Below are positions 48,780 to 57,282 of a stretch of 64,000 nucleotides of DNA, one piece after another; position 1 is the first letter of the stretch, and every line of letters starts with the position of its first letter. The notes beneath the pieces are model-generated. The model was not told the DNA's origin and ran no database searches. It was given only the letters and a program-made list of their open reading frames with translations. The position numbers were made by a program, and so were the translations under genes. The stretch is taken from the NCBI GenBank assembly GCA_030549775.1, contig CM060180.1, positions 82,801,672 through 82,865,671 on the forward strand. The letters are read 5' to 3'. This stretch comes from Tamarix chinensis. Taxonomy: Eukaryota; Streptophyta; Magnoliopsida; Caryophyllales; Tamaricaceae.

Positions 48780-49900
48780 AGGGTTTAGGGGTTGGGGAGT
48801 TTAGAGGAATACCTAGGGGTGCTGGTGGCACAGGTGGTGGTGCACGGCGCACGGCGGCGGCGACAGCGATGGAGGAGAAGGAAGGTGAAGAAGTGGTGGA
48901 GGGAAAAGGAAGGAAGAGGAGAGGTTGGCAGGGGAAACAGAGGGTCTAGGGAGGTTGGGGAAGCTCCCTTGGTGGTTTTGGGAGGTAGAGGGGGTGCTGG
49001 AAGTGGCGGCACGGCGGTGGGCGGCGGTGAGAAGGGCGGCGAAGTTCGAGGCTGGCTTGGTCGGGAAGGGTACTTTGCACGCCTGGGGCGGCGCGTGCAG
49101 AGCAAACCGAGGGGTGAGGGAGGCTTGGGTTGGTGGAGGATGATGCAAGGAAGGGTTTCGGGGGTGGATCGGGCGGTGGCAATGGGCGGCGGCGACGGGG
49201 TGGCTGTCTGAAGTATGGGCGGCGCAAGGTGATTTCTGAGCTTTTTGGTTTCGAAAACCCCCGAAGCTGGATCCTTGGGGGGTATTTATAGGCTTGAAAA
49301 GGGGGATAATAGAGAGAGGGGACAAGGGAAGGCAGTTCAGGTGGCGATTCGGGCACGCCGGCCAGCGGTGGCAGGCCGACGCAGGTCTACCATGGCAGAC
49401 CTGTGGGCTGGTCAGGAAAAGAAAAGAAAACGTGTGGGGCGGCCTAGGAGTGACGGGGGGTGTCGGCTGGTCGAGGGAGGGTAGCTGGAAGGGCAAGAAA
49501 GGGGAAGGCAGCGACGCAAGCGGCGTAGACAGGCGGTCGACGCAGAGGGGGGATGGCGGCGTGTTGCAGGTCGTGCGCGGGAGGAAGAAAAGGGGAGGAG
49601 GTCGGACCGGCGGTCCAGGGAGAAAAGAAAAAGAAGGGGGGGGACCGGCCGGTTCGGCAACGGTCAAAAGGCCTTATTAAACGCGGCGTTTTGGGTGAAT
49701 TTTTGGACGAAGCGCGGCGTCGAGTAGCTGGCAGGCAACAACTACTTCATTAATCGGCGCACATCGTTTCAGCGAAAGGAGGGGCGAAACGTTGCGTTTT
49801 ACTGTGGCGGGGGAGGGCTGAACGACACTAGGTCGCAGGGAGGAGGAAAGGAAAGGGGAGTTGGGCCATGGGCTGGCCCAACGGGCGAGAAGAGGAAGAA
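48780..49900 (-). other. GC-rich block in the solo LTR
   Basis: A CpG-containing, purine-rich (plus strand) block. It is open in several frames at once, including 284 proline- and serine-rich codons on the minus strand (48813-49667), which is the sense strand of this LTR. No domain is visible and simultaneous openness in other frames argues for composition rather than coding. It may correspond to the transcribed leader of the element. Confidence 0.35.
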
Positions 49901-50260
49901 AAGAAAGGGAGGAAGAAGAAGAAAAGGAAAAAGGAAGGAAAAAAAAAGAGGAAAGGATTATTTTTTTGTTATTTTATTTTAGTATTTTATTTTATATAAA
50001 TATTTAGAATATTTACCTTGGGTACTTAGAGTAAGAATATTTAAATAACTAAATAAAATATTTATCCTCCTTCTTAGGCTAATTTAGGGCCCTAAAAATG
50101 AATTATAAAGGTATCCTTGTAAAATATTTTAAAATTCCTATTAACTTGCCCTACATACCCCTTTTTAATTTAAAAGGAGTAATATATTAAATAAATTCCC
50201 CAATAATCCTTATTTCATGACTTATTTCCAAAATAATTAATTTTGGGGTATTTCAATACT

Positions 50261-50475
50261 ATTGTGTCTGTTTACTCCATCACCTACTCAATCCTATGAG
50301 AAAAGGACTTTGTGCAGGTAGTTGGAGTGGCTAGTAGCCAATCAATTTATGTGTTGAGCTTGGACAAGCAATCGTGGATGTTCTAGTGGATGCCTTTTGT
50401 TGGTACTTAAGATACTTGACTTTCTTGTTTTGCCTTACCGTTGTGAACACTTTTTATTTATTTATGTACATTCAT
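50261..50475 (+). other. Unit 2 sequence between solo LTR and CACTA element
   Basis: Matches 33362-33376 plus 39283-39465 of unit 1. It spans the intact target of the Copia insertion. Non-coding. Confidence 0.8.
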
Positions 50476-50499
50476 TTGCACTACTACAAACACGGGAAA

Positions 50500-50800
50500 T
50501 AATAACGGGACATTAATAACGGTAGTTCGAAAACCGTTGTCAAACGCGTGAAAATTAATCGGCGGGAAGTTTTGATAACGGTTCTAGTTAAAAACCGTTA
50601 TTAAAAGGGCAACGTTAAAATTTGGACGGATGTTTTAATAACGGTTTTATATAAACCGTTATTAAAAGAGGATTTAATAACGGTTCATATTAAAACCGTT
50701 GTCAAAATTCAGAAGCTTTTAATGACAGTTCTTCCAGGAACCGTTATTAAAAGATGTTTTAATAACGGTTCTCTCAGGAACCGTTATTAAAACCCCAAAA
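50500..50800. repeat. Left subterminal hairpin array of the CACTA element
   Basis: About six copies of an inverted pair built from TTTTAATAACGGTT and AACCGTTATTAAAA with short spacers (for example 50571-50607, 50632-50668 and 50757-50793). Subterminal repeats are the transposase-binding regions in CACTA elements. The paired arrangement means each can fold into a hairpin. Confidence 0.85.
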
Positions 50801-52319
50801 TCAAACTTTTATTTCGCTCGGTTCTGTTTCGTGCCAAAATTTTCAGACTCTTTGCACTTTCGTTCTCTTGCTCTCCTTCCTTCTCCTTGCAAACCCTCGC
50901 ACCGCCACACCTCTGCCATTGTTCCGAAGCTAGCTGGCACTTGCACCTTCATCCTCCATCGTGTTTGAAGCCCTTGCCTCTCTCAACATTCTCACCGTCG
51001 TGTTTGTAGCTAGCTCACTTTATGTATGTGTTTGTTCTTCCTCTCGTAACTTTTTATCTACTTATATAAATGCATGTCGCCAGGGTTTCGTTCGAAAATG
51101 TGTTGGCTGAAAATTTTGCTGTTTGTTGTTGAATGTGTTGCGTTATTGTTATATATTAACAAATGAATGTGTTGGCCGAGAGCTTTACATATTATTGTTG
51201 TATTTTTTTGTATGGAGAATATAGATTCAACATTATTTGGAGCTACAACCATAATAAACAAAAGAGAAGACATTATTGAGGTTATTTAGAGCTAGATTCA
51301 ACTGTAAACTTTGGAGGGTCATAACTTTTTCACGGGACCTCGGATTTAGGTGATCTAGGAGGCTATTTTGGGTATTTTTTCGAGATCTACGACGTGGCAA
51401 AGCGGAAGAGCCGGTTTGGGCAATATCAGAGCCCAAAAAAGGCCGTTTTGGCCTCTAAATTTAGGTTTTTTTGTGATACAACCTTTTTAGGGCCTTTTTT
51501 TACAAATTGAACCTTTAATTTAGGGTATGATGGTGTTATATAACCTCTTGACTATAGTGGTAACATATGTTTCCTACCTTTGTATTATTTTGTATGTAGG
51601 GTAATACATGTTTTCATTTATTTTAGTTTTTACTTTTATCAGAATTGTTTTTCCTCTATTGTTTATCTCTTTATTGTAATTATGGATGAGATAAGAGCTT
51701 TAGGTACCTCCAAAATTGAAGATCTTCGAGACAAAGGAACTTAGATGATGATGATGAAATTGAAGTTTTTAAGGGTTCAAGTAAAGAAGACGAGCAATGG
51801 ATCTTATAGTCTAGAATAGATTGGTCAACATAGATCCAAGCCATGTATGTTTGCTTTTCCATATTTTTCTATTAATGAATCATGACATACCTAATGGCTA
51901 ACTGTATATTAATTGAAACATGGGTGTTGTAGTTTTTCACCGATGACTATGCACGAGGCCAACAATATAATGTTGATGAAATTGATGAAGTTAGAGGCCA
52001 AGCACGTGCACTCATTCATTCGGTAGCGATCTATATATTCTACATGCATTTTTAGGTTTGTATTTCGTCTACAAGCCTAGATCTGTGAACTCTTTACTTT
52101 GGGGTGTAGAGCTACCAAGTTGTGGTATGCCCACTAATTTTATTGCAAGTATAGTTGGTGTATTGAGACATGCATACCGATTATAGATTGATTGAAATTA
52201 TGGTGTGATTGCAGATTTGGTATGAATTGATGTTGTTTTACATTGCAGATTTGGTAATTGTTTTAACATACATATTTGGTAACTGTGTATGTGGGCAGGA
52301 ACAAAACTGCAAAAAAAAA

Positions 52320-52640
52320 GTGGAGTTTTAATAACGGTTCTTATAAAACGGTTCTGATGAAAACGGTTATTAAAACTCCAGTTTTTAATAACGGTTTTCA
52401 TAAGAACCATTATTAAAACCTACGTTTTAATAACGGTTTTCATCAGAACCGTTATTAAAAACTAAAGTTTTAATAACGGTTTTTAAGTAAAAACCGTTAT
52501 TAAATATGAAGTTTACGCACATATTCGCGGGTTTTTGTGTATTTTTCATGACGGTTATGAACCGTTATTAAAGATTTAATAACGGGCGATTCAATAACGG
52601 TTGAAAACCGTTATTAAAACTATAAAATAACCGTTATTAA
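52320..52640. repeat. Right subterminal hairpin array of the CACTA element
   Basis: About six inverted pairs of the same TAATAACGGTT word (for example 52424-52461 and 52465-52503), mirroring the left array. Confidence 0.85.
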
Positions 52641-52663
52641 AACCCCTTTCCGTGGTAGTGTTG

Positions 52664-53103
52664 TTTGGACTTGATACGGTATTGGTTTGTAAACCTTAAT
52701 GCTTATGATATTTTATGTTATCTATTTTGTATACTCTATTTCTTGTGTTTGGTTGGTTGGATACTTAGCTTTATATCTAGCATGAGACGGGTGCTATATC
52801 GCCTATCTAATATTAGATTTGACAGTAATATTTTATTTTTTTTAGAAATATTTTCATATTTTTGCTTCCACAATCATTTTAAAAATATTTATTTTGGCAT
52901 TGAAAAATAAGAGTATTATACTCTATGTCTTGAACTATTTGTTATAAGAGAAGTTGGTCACTAAGAAAAATCTAAATTTGTTAAGTTTTCTACGATGGTT
53001 AAGGTGGGCTAATTTATTAACCATTCGTCTTGTATACTAACAAGCCATAACTTATTTCCTATCATATACATGAAAGTATTCTATTGTACTTGGATAATAG
53101 ATA

Positions 53104-53136
<33 letters not shown>

Positions 53137-53380
53137 TATATATATTAATAAATAAAAAAACTAGCTCCAATATGCTAAAATATCCTGCCAAGTATAGCTA
53201 TCACAAACCGCAATTTATATAGTCCACTCAGAAGCACCATGCAAGGTAATTTCGGTGCCTATTTTGTAATTATAAAAATTGAAGGGGCTGACGGACGAGT
53301 TCATCTCTTCCATCAATTTATCGATCTCCGTGAGTTGTAATTATAAAAATTAAGGGCTGATTTATATAAGTAACAGTACA
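52664..53380 (+). other. Unit 2 sequence right of the CACTA element
   Basis: Matches 39469-39939 and 41669-41908 of unit 1. It contains the CATA/TA microsatellite (53101-53146) that is the empty site of the hAT-like element. Some segments (53225-53330) look like degraded gene text but no frame could be established. Confidence 0.6.
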
Positions 53381-53686
53381 ATGCCATATAGCTTCTCAAT
53401 ATTAGAGTGGCCATCAACGCCTAAAGCTGTTGATTCCGCAAGAAATCAAAGGTTTAGAGGAGGAAGGATGGCGATGGTGAATAGGAAGGACGTACCAAAG
53501 AGAGAAAAGGATAGCAGTGGTGCGCGTAGTTCGTCGTCATCGTCAATGATTGGGAAAAATAGTGACGATGAGCTAATGTCAATTTATAGAGTTCTACAAT
53601 ACCACCATAACACGGGAAAGCTTGAATACTGTAGTTTTCAAAGAAAATGCCGGGGCTTCCCTTGCGTAGCTTTCCTTTGGTTCTGA
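53381..53686 (+). CDS. Hypothetical 101-residue protein
   Basis: A frame from ATG 53381 to TGA 53684-53686. The protein starts MPYSFSILEWPSTPK and has a basic, arginine-rich stretch followed by a serine run (SSSSSS) and an acidic DDELMSIYRVLQYHH segment. It ends with a cysteine-containing GKLEYCSFQRKCRGFPCVAFLWF. I do not recognise a family. The 5' part (13 codons) is also present at 41909 because the tandem duplication broke within this frame. Its codon texture is less AT-extreme than the flanks. The following 200 bp are AT-rich and then hit the Tat LTR. It could be a small host gene, the last exon of a larger one, or chance. Confidence 0.3.
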   Translation: MPYSFSILEWPSTPKAVDSARNQRFRGGRMAMVNRKDVPKREKDSSGARSSSSSSMIGKNSDDELMSIYRVLQYHHNTGKLEYCSFQRKCRGFPCVAFLWF

Positions 53687-53882
53687 CTTTTGATGTATGT
53701 AATGCAGTAAGAAGAAAAACGAAAGCAAATTATGGTTTCATGTTTGTTATACTGACATGGAAGGAATCGAAATAATAGTTGAACCTCTATTCATTTTTTT
53801 TTGCTGAATTTATATTAAATATTTACTAAAACTATATTAAGTTTTTGCTAAATATAACTGATAAATTTATCATAATGAATAC
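53687..53882 (+). other. AT-rich flank left of the Tat element
   Basis: No feature is seen. This is the insertion flank of the Tat-lineage element; its last five bases are AATAC. The matching duplication would be beyond the right end of the window. Confidence 0.5.
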
Positions 53883-54241
53883 TGTTAACGACAGATTTTC
53901 TGCAAAAAGAAAATTGAAGAACAAAATATACTTTTATTGATTATTAATTATCGGATCGAATGTAGGTACAATCTCTGTATAAATCCGGTACAAGATTTAA
54001 TATCCTCTGATTCAATCTCTTAGACAATTGATGACGTTGTGATTCGCGATGTTGAATTTTGGACTCAACTTGTTCGGGGCTCGTCTTGAGTTTAATGAGC
54101 TTGATCCAAACCTGTTGATAAAAATTTAATTTACCTGGTAAAGAGGGCACAATTTGATGGTGCTTGATCCCTTCAAACAAGTTTAATGATGTTGAAGTTA
54201 CAACGCTTCAACATTTTCGACTTGATGATCTATAAAGCTTC

Positions 54242-54430
54242 GTTCTTCGATCTTTGTTCTTCGTTCTTTGTTCTTTGATCCTTGGATCTTACTTCTTCAA
54301 TCTTCGGATCTTCGTTCTTCGATCTTCAGATCTTACTTCTTCAATCTTTGGATATTCGTTCTTCGATCTTCGTTCTTCGATCCTCAGATCTTACTTCTTC
54401 AATCTTCGGATCTTCGTTCTTCGAGTCTTC
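54242..54430. repeat. Short tandem array in the Tat LTR
   Basis: Repeats of TTCTTCGATCTTC / TTACTTCTTCAATCTTCGGA words with a longer period of roughly 45-65 bp. Confidence 0.75.
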
Positions 54431-54520
54431 GATCTTTAGCTTTAGAGTGCTTGGGAGCGTTCTCTCTATAAGCTCTTGATCTCGGGACTTCAATGTGTCT
54501 TCAATGAGGAGGGATGTCCT

Positions 54521-54530
54521 CTATTTATAG
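54521..54530 (-). promoter_or_regulatory. TATA box of the Tat LTR
   Basis: On the minus strand CTATAAATAG, in the usual position for an LTR core promoter. Function is inferred from motif and orientation. Confidence 0.55.
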
Positions 54531-54858
54531 AGAAAAGAACCTCCCTGGCTTTTGGGCTTGGGCCCGTCTTGCGTTTTAGACTTAAAAGTCATGTTTCATT
54601 TAACTTAATTTTACGAACTCGTAGCCCATTTGTGAAATAAATTAGACCCGTATTTAATTAAACTAAGCCCAATTGAAATATTTTGGCCCAATTTAATAAA
54701 ATACGAACGGGACATAAACAGTTAAAATATTTTATTTTAACATATAAATCCCGAATAATTTTTTAGGAATATTTAATTATCCCCAATTTAGGTTGATTGA
54801 CCATATAACAATCAAATATTTTTTTTCTTGTTGTTATATATTTTTTTCGGTGTCAACA

Positions 54859-54872
54859 AATGCCCCCACTAC
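54859..54872 (-). promoter_or_regulatory. Polypurine tract of the Tat element
   Basis: On the minus strand GTAGTGGGGGCATT lies directly before the LTR start TGTTGACACC. Its position fixes the LTR edge and the element's orientation. Confidence 0.8.
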
Positions 54873-55384
54873 AAGTCACTGGCTTGGTAAATTTAAGTAA
54901 CCATTTGACTGTGACTTGTAGTACTTATCAAAATATGAACTTGGAACCCCCTTTTTTTTTTTTTTTTTGAAGATTTATTTTAAGTGAAATACTAGAATTT
55001 TACTAGAGTAAAAAAAATCTTATCCGCGGTTAATATCTTAATGGTGAAACATATCTAGAGATTTTTACGAAAGATATTTTCCCAATTGGATAACTATCTT
55101 TTAGGAGTTTTGTGCCTTTAATCTTATCATAAAAGCTTATCTTTTAACCGGCAATTCTATCCTTAAAGATTTACAGCCAACTAATTCAATTATAAATATA
55201 CGAGTCACCCAGGTAAACACAATAACTTGGCAACCAAAATTAATCTCGCCCCACCGAGAAAACCGAAGACTTTTTAATTTATTTGGCGGTCTCTTGCTTT
55301 ACTTCTCTACGACTAATTCGTCATCAACATATCTTTGGTAATTCTTTTCTCCGTAACTCCTTACTAATTTGTTTCCTCACTTAT
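54873..55384 (-). other. Tat 3' non-coding region, AT-rich part
   Basis: No gene is seen. AT-rich with a T-tract at 54951-54968. Confidence 0.5.
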
Positions 55385-55728
55385 AAAGTTTCTCTCTTTT
55401 CTTTTCTTTTCCTTTTTTTTTCTTCTTTTTTTTTTCTTTTCTTTTTTTTTCTTCCTTTTTTTTTCTTTTTTTTCTTCTTTTTTTTCTTCTTTTCTTTTTT
55501 TTTTCTCTTCTTTTCTTCTTTTTTTTTCCTCTTTTCTTCTTTTTTTTTCTCTTTTTTTTAGTATATATATATATGTATATATGTGTGTGTGTATACATAT
55601 ATATATATATATTTTTTTTTTCTCTTCTTTTTTTTTTGGTATATACATATGTATATATGTGTGTGTATATATATTTTTTTTCTTTTTTTTTCTTTTTTTT
55701 TCTTCTCTTTTTTTAGTATATATATATG

Positions 55729-55785
<57 letters not shown>

Positions 55786-55862
55786 TTTTCTCTTCTTTTT
55801 TTCTTTTTTTTTTCTTCTTCTTTTTTTTTCTTCTTTTTTTTTCTTTTTTTTTTCTTCTTCTT
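55385..55862. repeat. Polypyrimidine and (TG)n/(TA)n low-complexity block
   Basis: Long CTT/T-rich runs (55385-55560, 55675-55715, 55790-55860) with TA/TG stretches between, including (TG)n at 55738-55781. The long lysine- or phenylalanine-rich frames on both strands are artefacts of this block. Confidence 0.9.
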
Positions 55863-55879
55863 GGAAGGTGTGCTCTTGA

Positions 55880-56066
55880 TAGCACCTCGGAAGTAATCGG
55901 TTTTGACGAGGATCTGAATAACTCCTCACCGATCGTCCCCGAACTCGTCAGCTATTAAATCAAGCAGGTCAACAATGGGTGGGTGCTTCATGTGCTTCGT
56001 CGTCACCATAAACCACTCCTTAAAGTCGTTGTTCTCAACCCTCACCAGCACGTATCCTTTTTGAAT
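55880..56066 (-). pseudogene. SAUR-like protein fragment inside the Tat 3' region
   Basis: On the minus strand the frame reads IQKGYVLVRVENNDFKEWF, then MVTTKHMKHPPIVDLLDLI, then ADEFGDDR, a TGA (55926-55928), then GVIQILVKTDYFRGAI. This follows the conserved core of SAUR (small auxin-up RNA) proteins: 'KGY..V.V', a '..FMV....L.HP....LL..A..EFG' block and a 'G.L.I.C....F' end. The stop and the missing cysteine show it is broken. It has no normal SAUR N-terminus; upstream there is a lysine-rich run and then a stop. It lies in the same orientation as the retrotransposon, so it may be host sequence captured by the element. The family call is from memory and moderate in strength. Confidence 0.5.
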
Positions 56067-56138
56067 CCTTTTTTTTTTTTGATCTTTGTAGATGTTTGGG
56101 CCTGTCTTCTTTCTCTCTTGGCGAATACTTGATCACAA

Positions 56139-56142
<4 letters not shown>

Positions 56143-56191
<49 letters not shown>

Positions 56192-56210
56192 ATTTATATA
56201 TATATATTAT
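56143..56210. repeat. (TA)n microsatellite
   Basis: TA units with two short interruptions, followed by a TTTA/ATTT tract (56211-56236). It separates the SAUR-like fragment from the minisatellite. Confidence 0.9.
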
Positions 56211-56237
56211 TTATCTATTTATTTATTTATTTATTTA

Positions 56238-57129
56238 CAGCTGTCGAATCCCGTTCAACCGCTTATCTTCGTTAACGGTCAGCATCTTTTGAACCGGATT
56301 CGGCTTTCGGCTGTTTTTACAGTTGTCGAATCCCGTTCAACCGCTTCTCTTCGTCATCGGCCAGCATCTTTTGAACCGGATTCGGCTTTTGGCTGTTTTT
56401 ATAGCTATCGAATCCCGTTCAACCGCTTCTCCTCGTCATCGACCAGCATCTTTTGAACCGGATTCGGCTTCCGGCTGTTTTTACAGCTGTCGAACCCCGT
56501 TCAACCGCTTCTCTTCGTCAACGGTCGGCATCTTTTGAACCGGATTCGGCTTTCGGCTGTTTTTACAGCTGCCGAATCCCGTTCAACCGCTTCTCTTCGT
56601 CAACAGCCAGCATCTTTTGAACCGGATTCGGCTTCCGGCTTTGTCGAACCCCGTTCAACCGCCTCTCTTCGTCAACGACCAGCATCTTTTGAACCGGATT
56701 CGGCTTACGGCTATTTTTACAGCTGTCGAACCCCGTTCAACCGCTTCTCTTCATCATCGACCAGCATCTTTTGAACCGGATTCGGCTTCCGGCTGTTTTT
56801 ATAGCTGTCGAATCCCGTTCAACCGCTTCTCTTCGTCAACGGTCGGCATCTTTTGAACCGGATTCGGCTTTCGGCTGTTTTTACAGCTGCCGAATCCTGT
56901 TCAACCGCTTCTCTTCGTCGACGGCCAACATCTTTTGAACCGGATTCGGCTTCCGGCTGTTTTTACAGCTGTCGAATCCCGTTCAACCGCTTCTCTTCGT
57001 CAACGGTCGGCATCTTTTGAACCGGATTCGGCTTTCGGTTGTTTTTACAGCTGCCGAATCATGTTCAACCGCCTCTCTTCGTCAACGGCCAACATCTTTT
57101 GAACCGGATTCGGCTTCCGGCTATCTTTA
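56238..57129. repeat. 82-bp minisatellite, 11 units
   Basis: Units start at 56238, 56320, 56402, 56484, 56566, about 56638, 56720, 56802, 56884, 56966 and 57048. The period is 82 bp except for one unit that lost 10 bp (near 56641). Each unit has CGAATCCCGTTCAACCGC and TTTTGAACCGGATTCGGCTT. Variants alternate in pairs in part of the array. It lies between pol and the 3' LTR of the Tat element, where such arrays are known in Tat/Ogre elements. The plus-strand frames across it are artefacts. Confidence 0.95.
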
Positions 57130-57171
57130 TTTATTTTATTTTTTATTATTTTTTTTTTATTTATTTGCCGT

Positions 57172-57282
57172 CCATAGTTTATACTCTTGCGGGCCAGGAG
57201 TATTACAGTGGAGATCTTTATTTTATGATTTTTCCGTTCACAGTTTATACTCTTGCGGGCCAGGAGTATTACAATGGAAGTT
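57172..57282. repeat. Two-copy direct repeat next to the pol stop
   Basis: The segment 'AGTTTATACTCTTGCGGGCCAGGAGTATTACA.TGG' occurs at 57177-57212 and again at 57243-57277, a period of 66 bp. It lies just downstream (minus strand) of the pol stop codon. Each copy contains the inverted pair ATACTC / GAGTAT and could fold into a hairpin. Confidence 0.85.

Larger units (their letters stand above)
45906..50255 (-). mobile_element. Solo LTR of a large gypsy element, 4.35 kb
   Basis: Termini TGTAACACCCCC ... TTTTGGGGTATTTCA, flanked by a perfect 5-bp target duplication ATACT (45901-45905, 50256-50260). Unit 1 keeps the empty site (GCATACTATTGTGCC, 33355-33369). No gag or pol lies between the ends. 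Orientation is minus (LTR start TGAAATACCCC at the right). The interior has 53-54-bp modules (46584-46967), (TAA)n tracts (48515-48545, 48672-48725) and a GC-rich block (48780-49900). At 4,350 bp it is long for a plant LTR but within the range known for gypsy elements. Confidence 0.85.
50479..52660. mobile_element. CACTA (En/Spm-type) DNA transposon, non-autonomous, 2.2 kb
   Basis: The left end CACTACTACAAACACGG and right end ...CCGTGGTAGTG form inverted CACTAC termini. The 3-bp target duplication is TTG (50476-50478, 52661-52663). Unit 1 has the empty site ATTCATTTGTTTGG-like near 39465. Both subterminal regions (about 50500-50800 and 52320-52640) are packed with TAATAACGGTT / AACCGTTATTA words in inverted pairs. 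The 1.5-kb interior has no transposase. It contains CT-rich leader-like text and short ATG frames that are not convincing genes. Confidence 0.92.
41949..53420 (+). repeat. Tandem duplication, unit 2
   Basis: The second copy of the segment. The junction with unit 1 shares the 4-bp word CTAA (41949-41952), which is also present at the unit start (29456-29459) and just past the unit end (53421-53424). Subtracting the solo LTR (4,350+5 bp) and the CACTA element (2,182+3 bp) leaves 4,932 bp. The small difference from unit 1 includes a TA-repeat expansion at 44124-44165. The original single-copy right flank continues at 53421. Confidence 0.9.
53883..54858 (-). repeat. 3' LTR of the Tat element (976 bp)
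   Basis: On the plus strand it runs TGTTAACGACAG ... CGGTGTCAACA. On the minus strand it begins TGTTGACACCG directly after the polypurine tract. A tandem array of 'TTCGTTCTTCGATCTTCGGATC'-like words fills 54242-54430. The three short overlapping plus-strand frames there are repeat artefacts. A minus-strand TATA box lies at 54521-54530. Confidence 0.85.

Noticed and set aside
48667..49753. Several 60-284-codon frames on both strands, possibly a proline-rich gene
   Set aside because: They sit inside the solo LTR, are open in many frames at once, show no domain, and follow GC-rich purine/pyrimidine bias.
50571..50793. Hairpins as transcription terminators
   Set aside because: They belong to the CACTA subterminal arrays and occur symmetrically at both ends; bacterial-type termination does not apply.
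54254..54479. Three overlapping frames rich in RSSDL/FDL repeats
   Set aside because: They come from a short tandem array in the Tat LTR read in three frames.
55364..55958. Long lysine/arginine- or phenylalanine-rich frames on both strands
   Set aside because: They lie on polypyrimidine, (TG)n and (TA)n tracts; the composition is forced by the repeats.
56238..57129. CRISPR-like array
   Set aside because: The whole 82-bp unit is repeated without unique spacers, and it lies in a plant retrotransposon.
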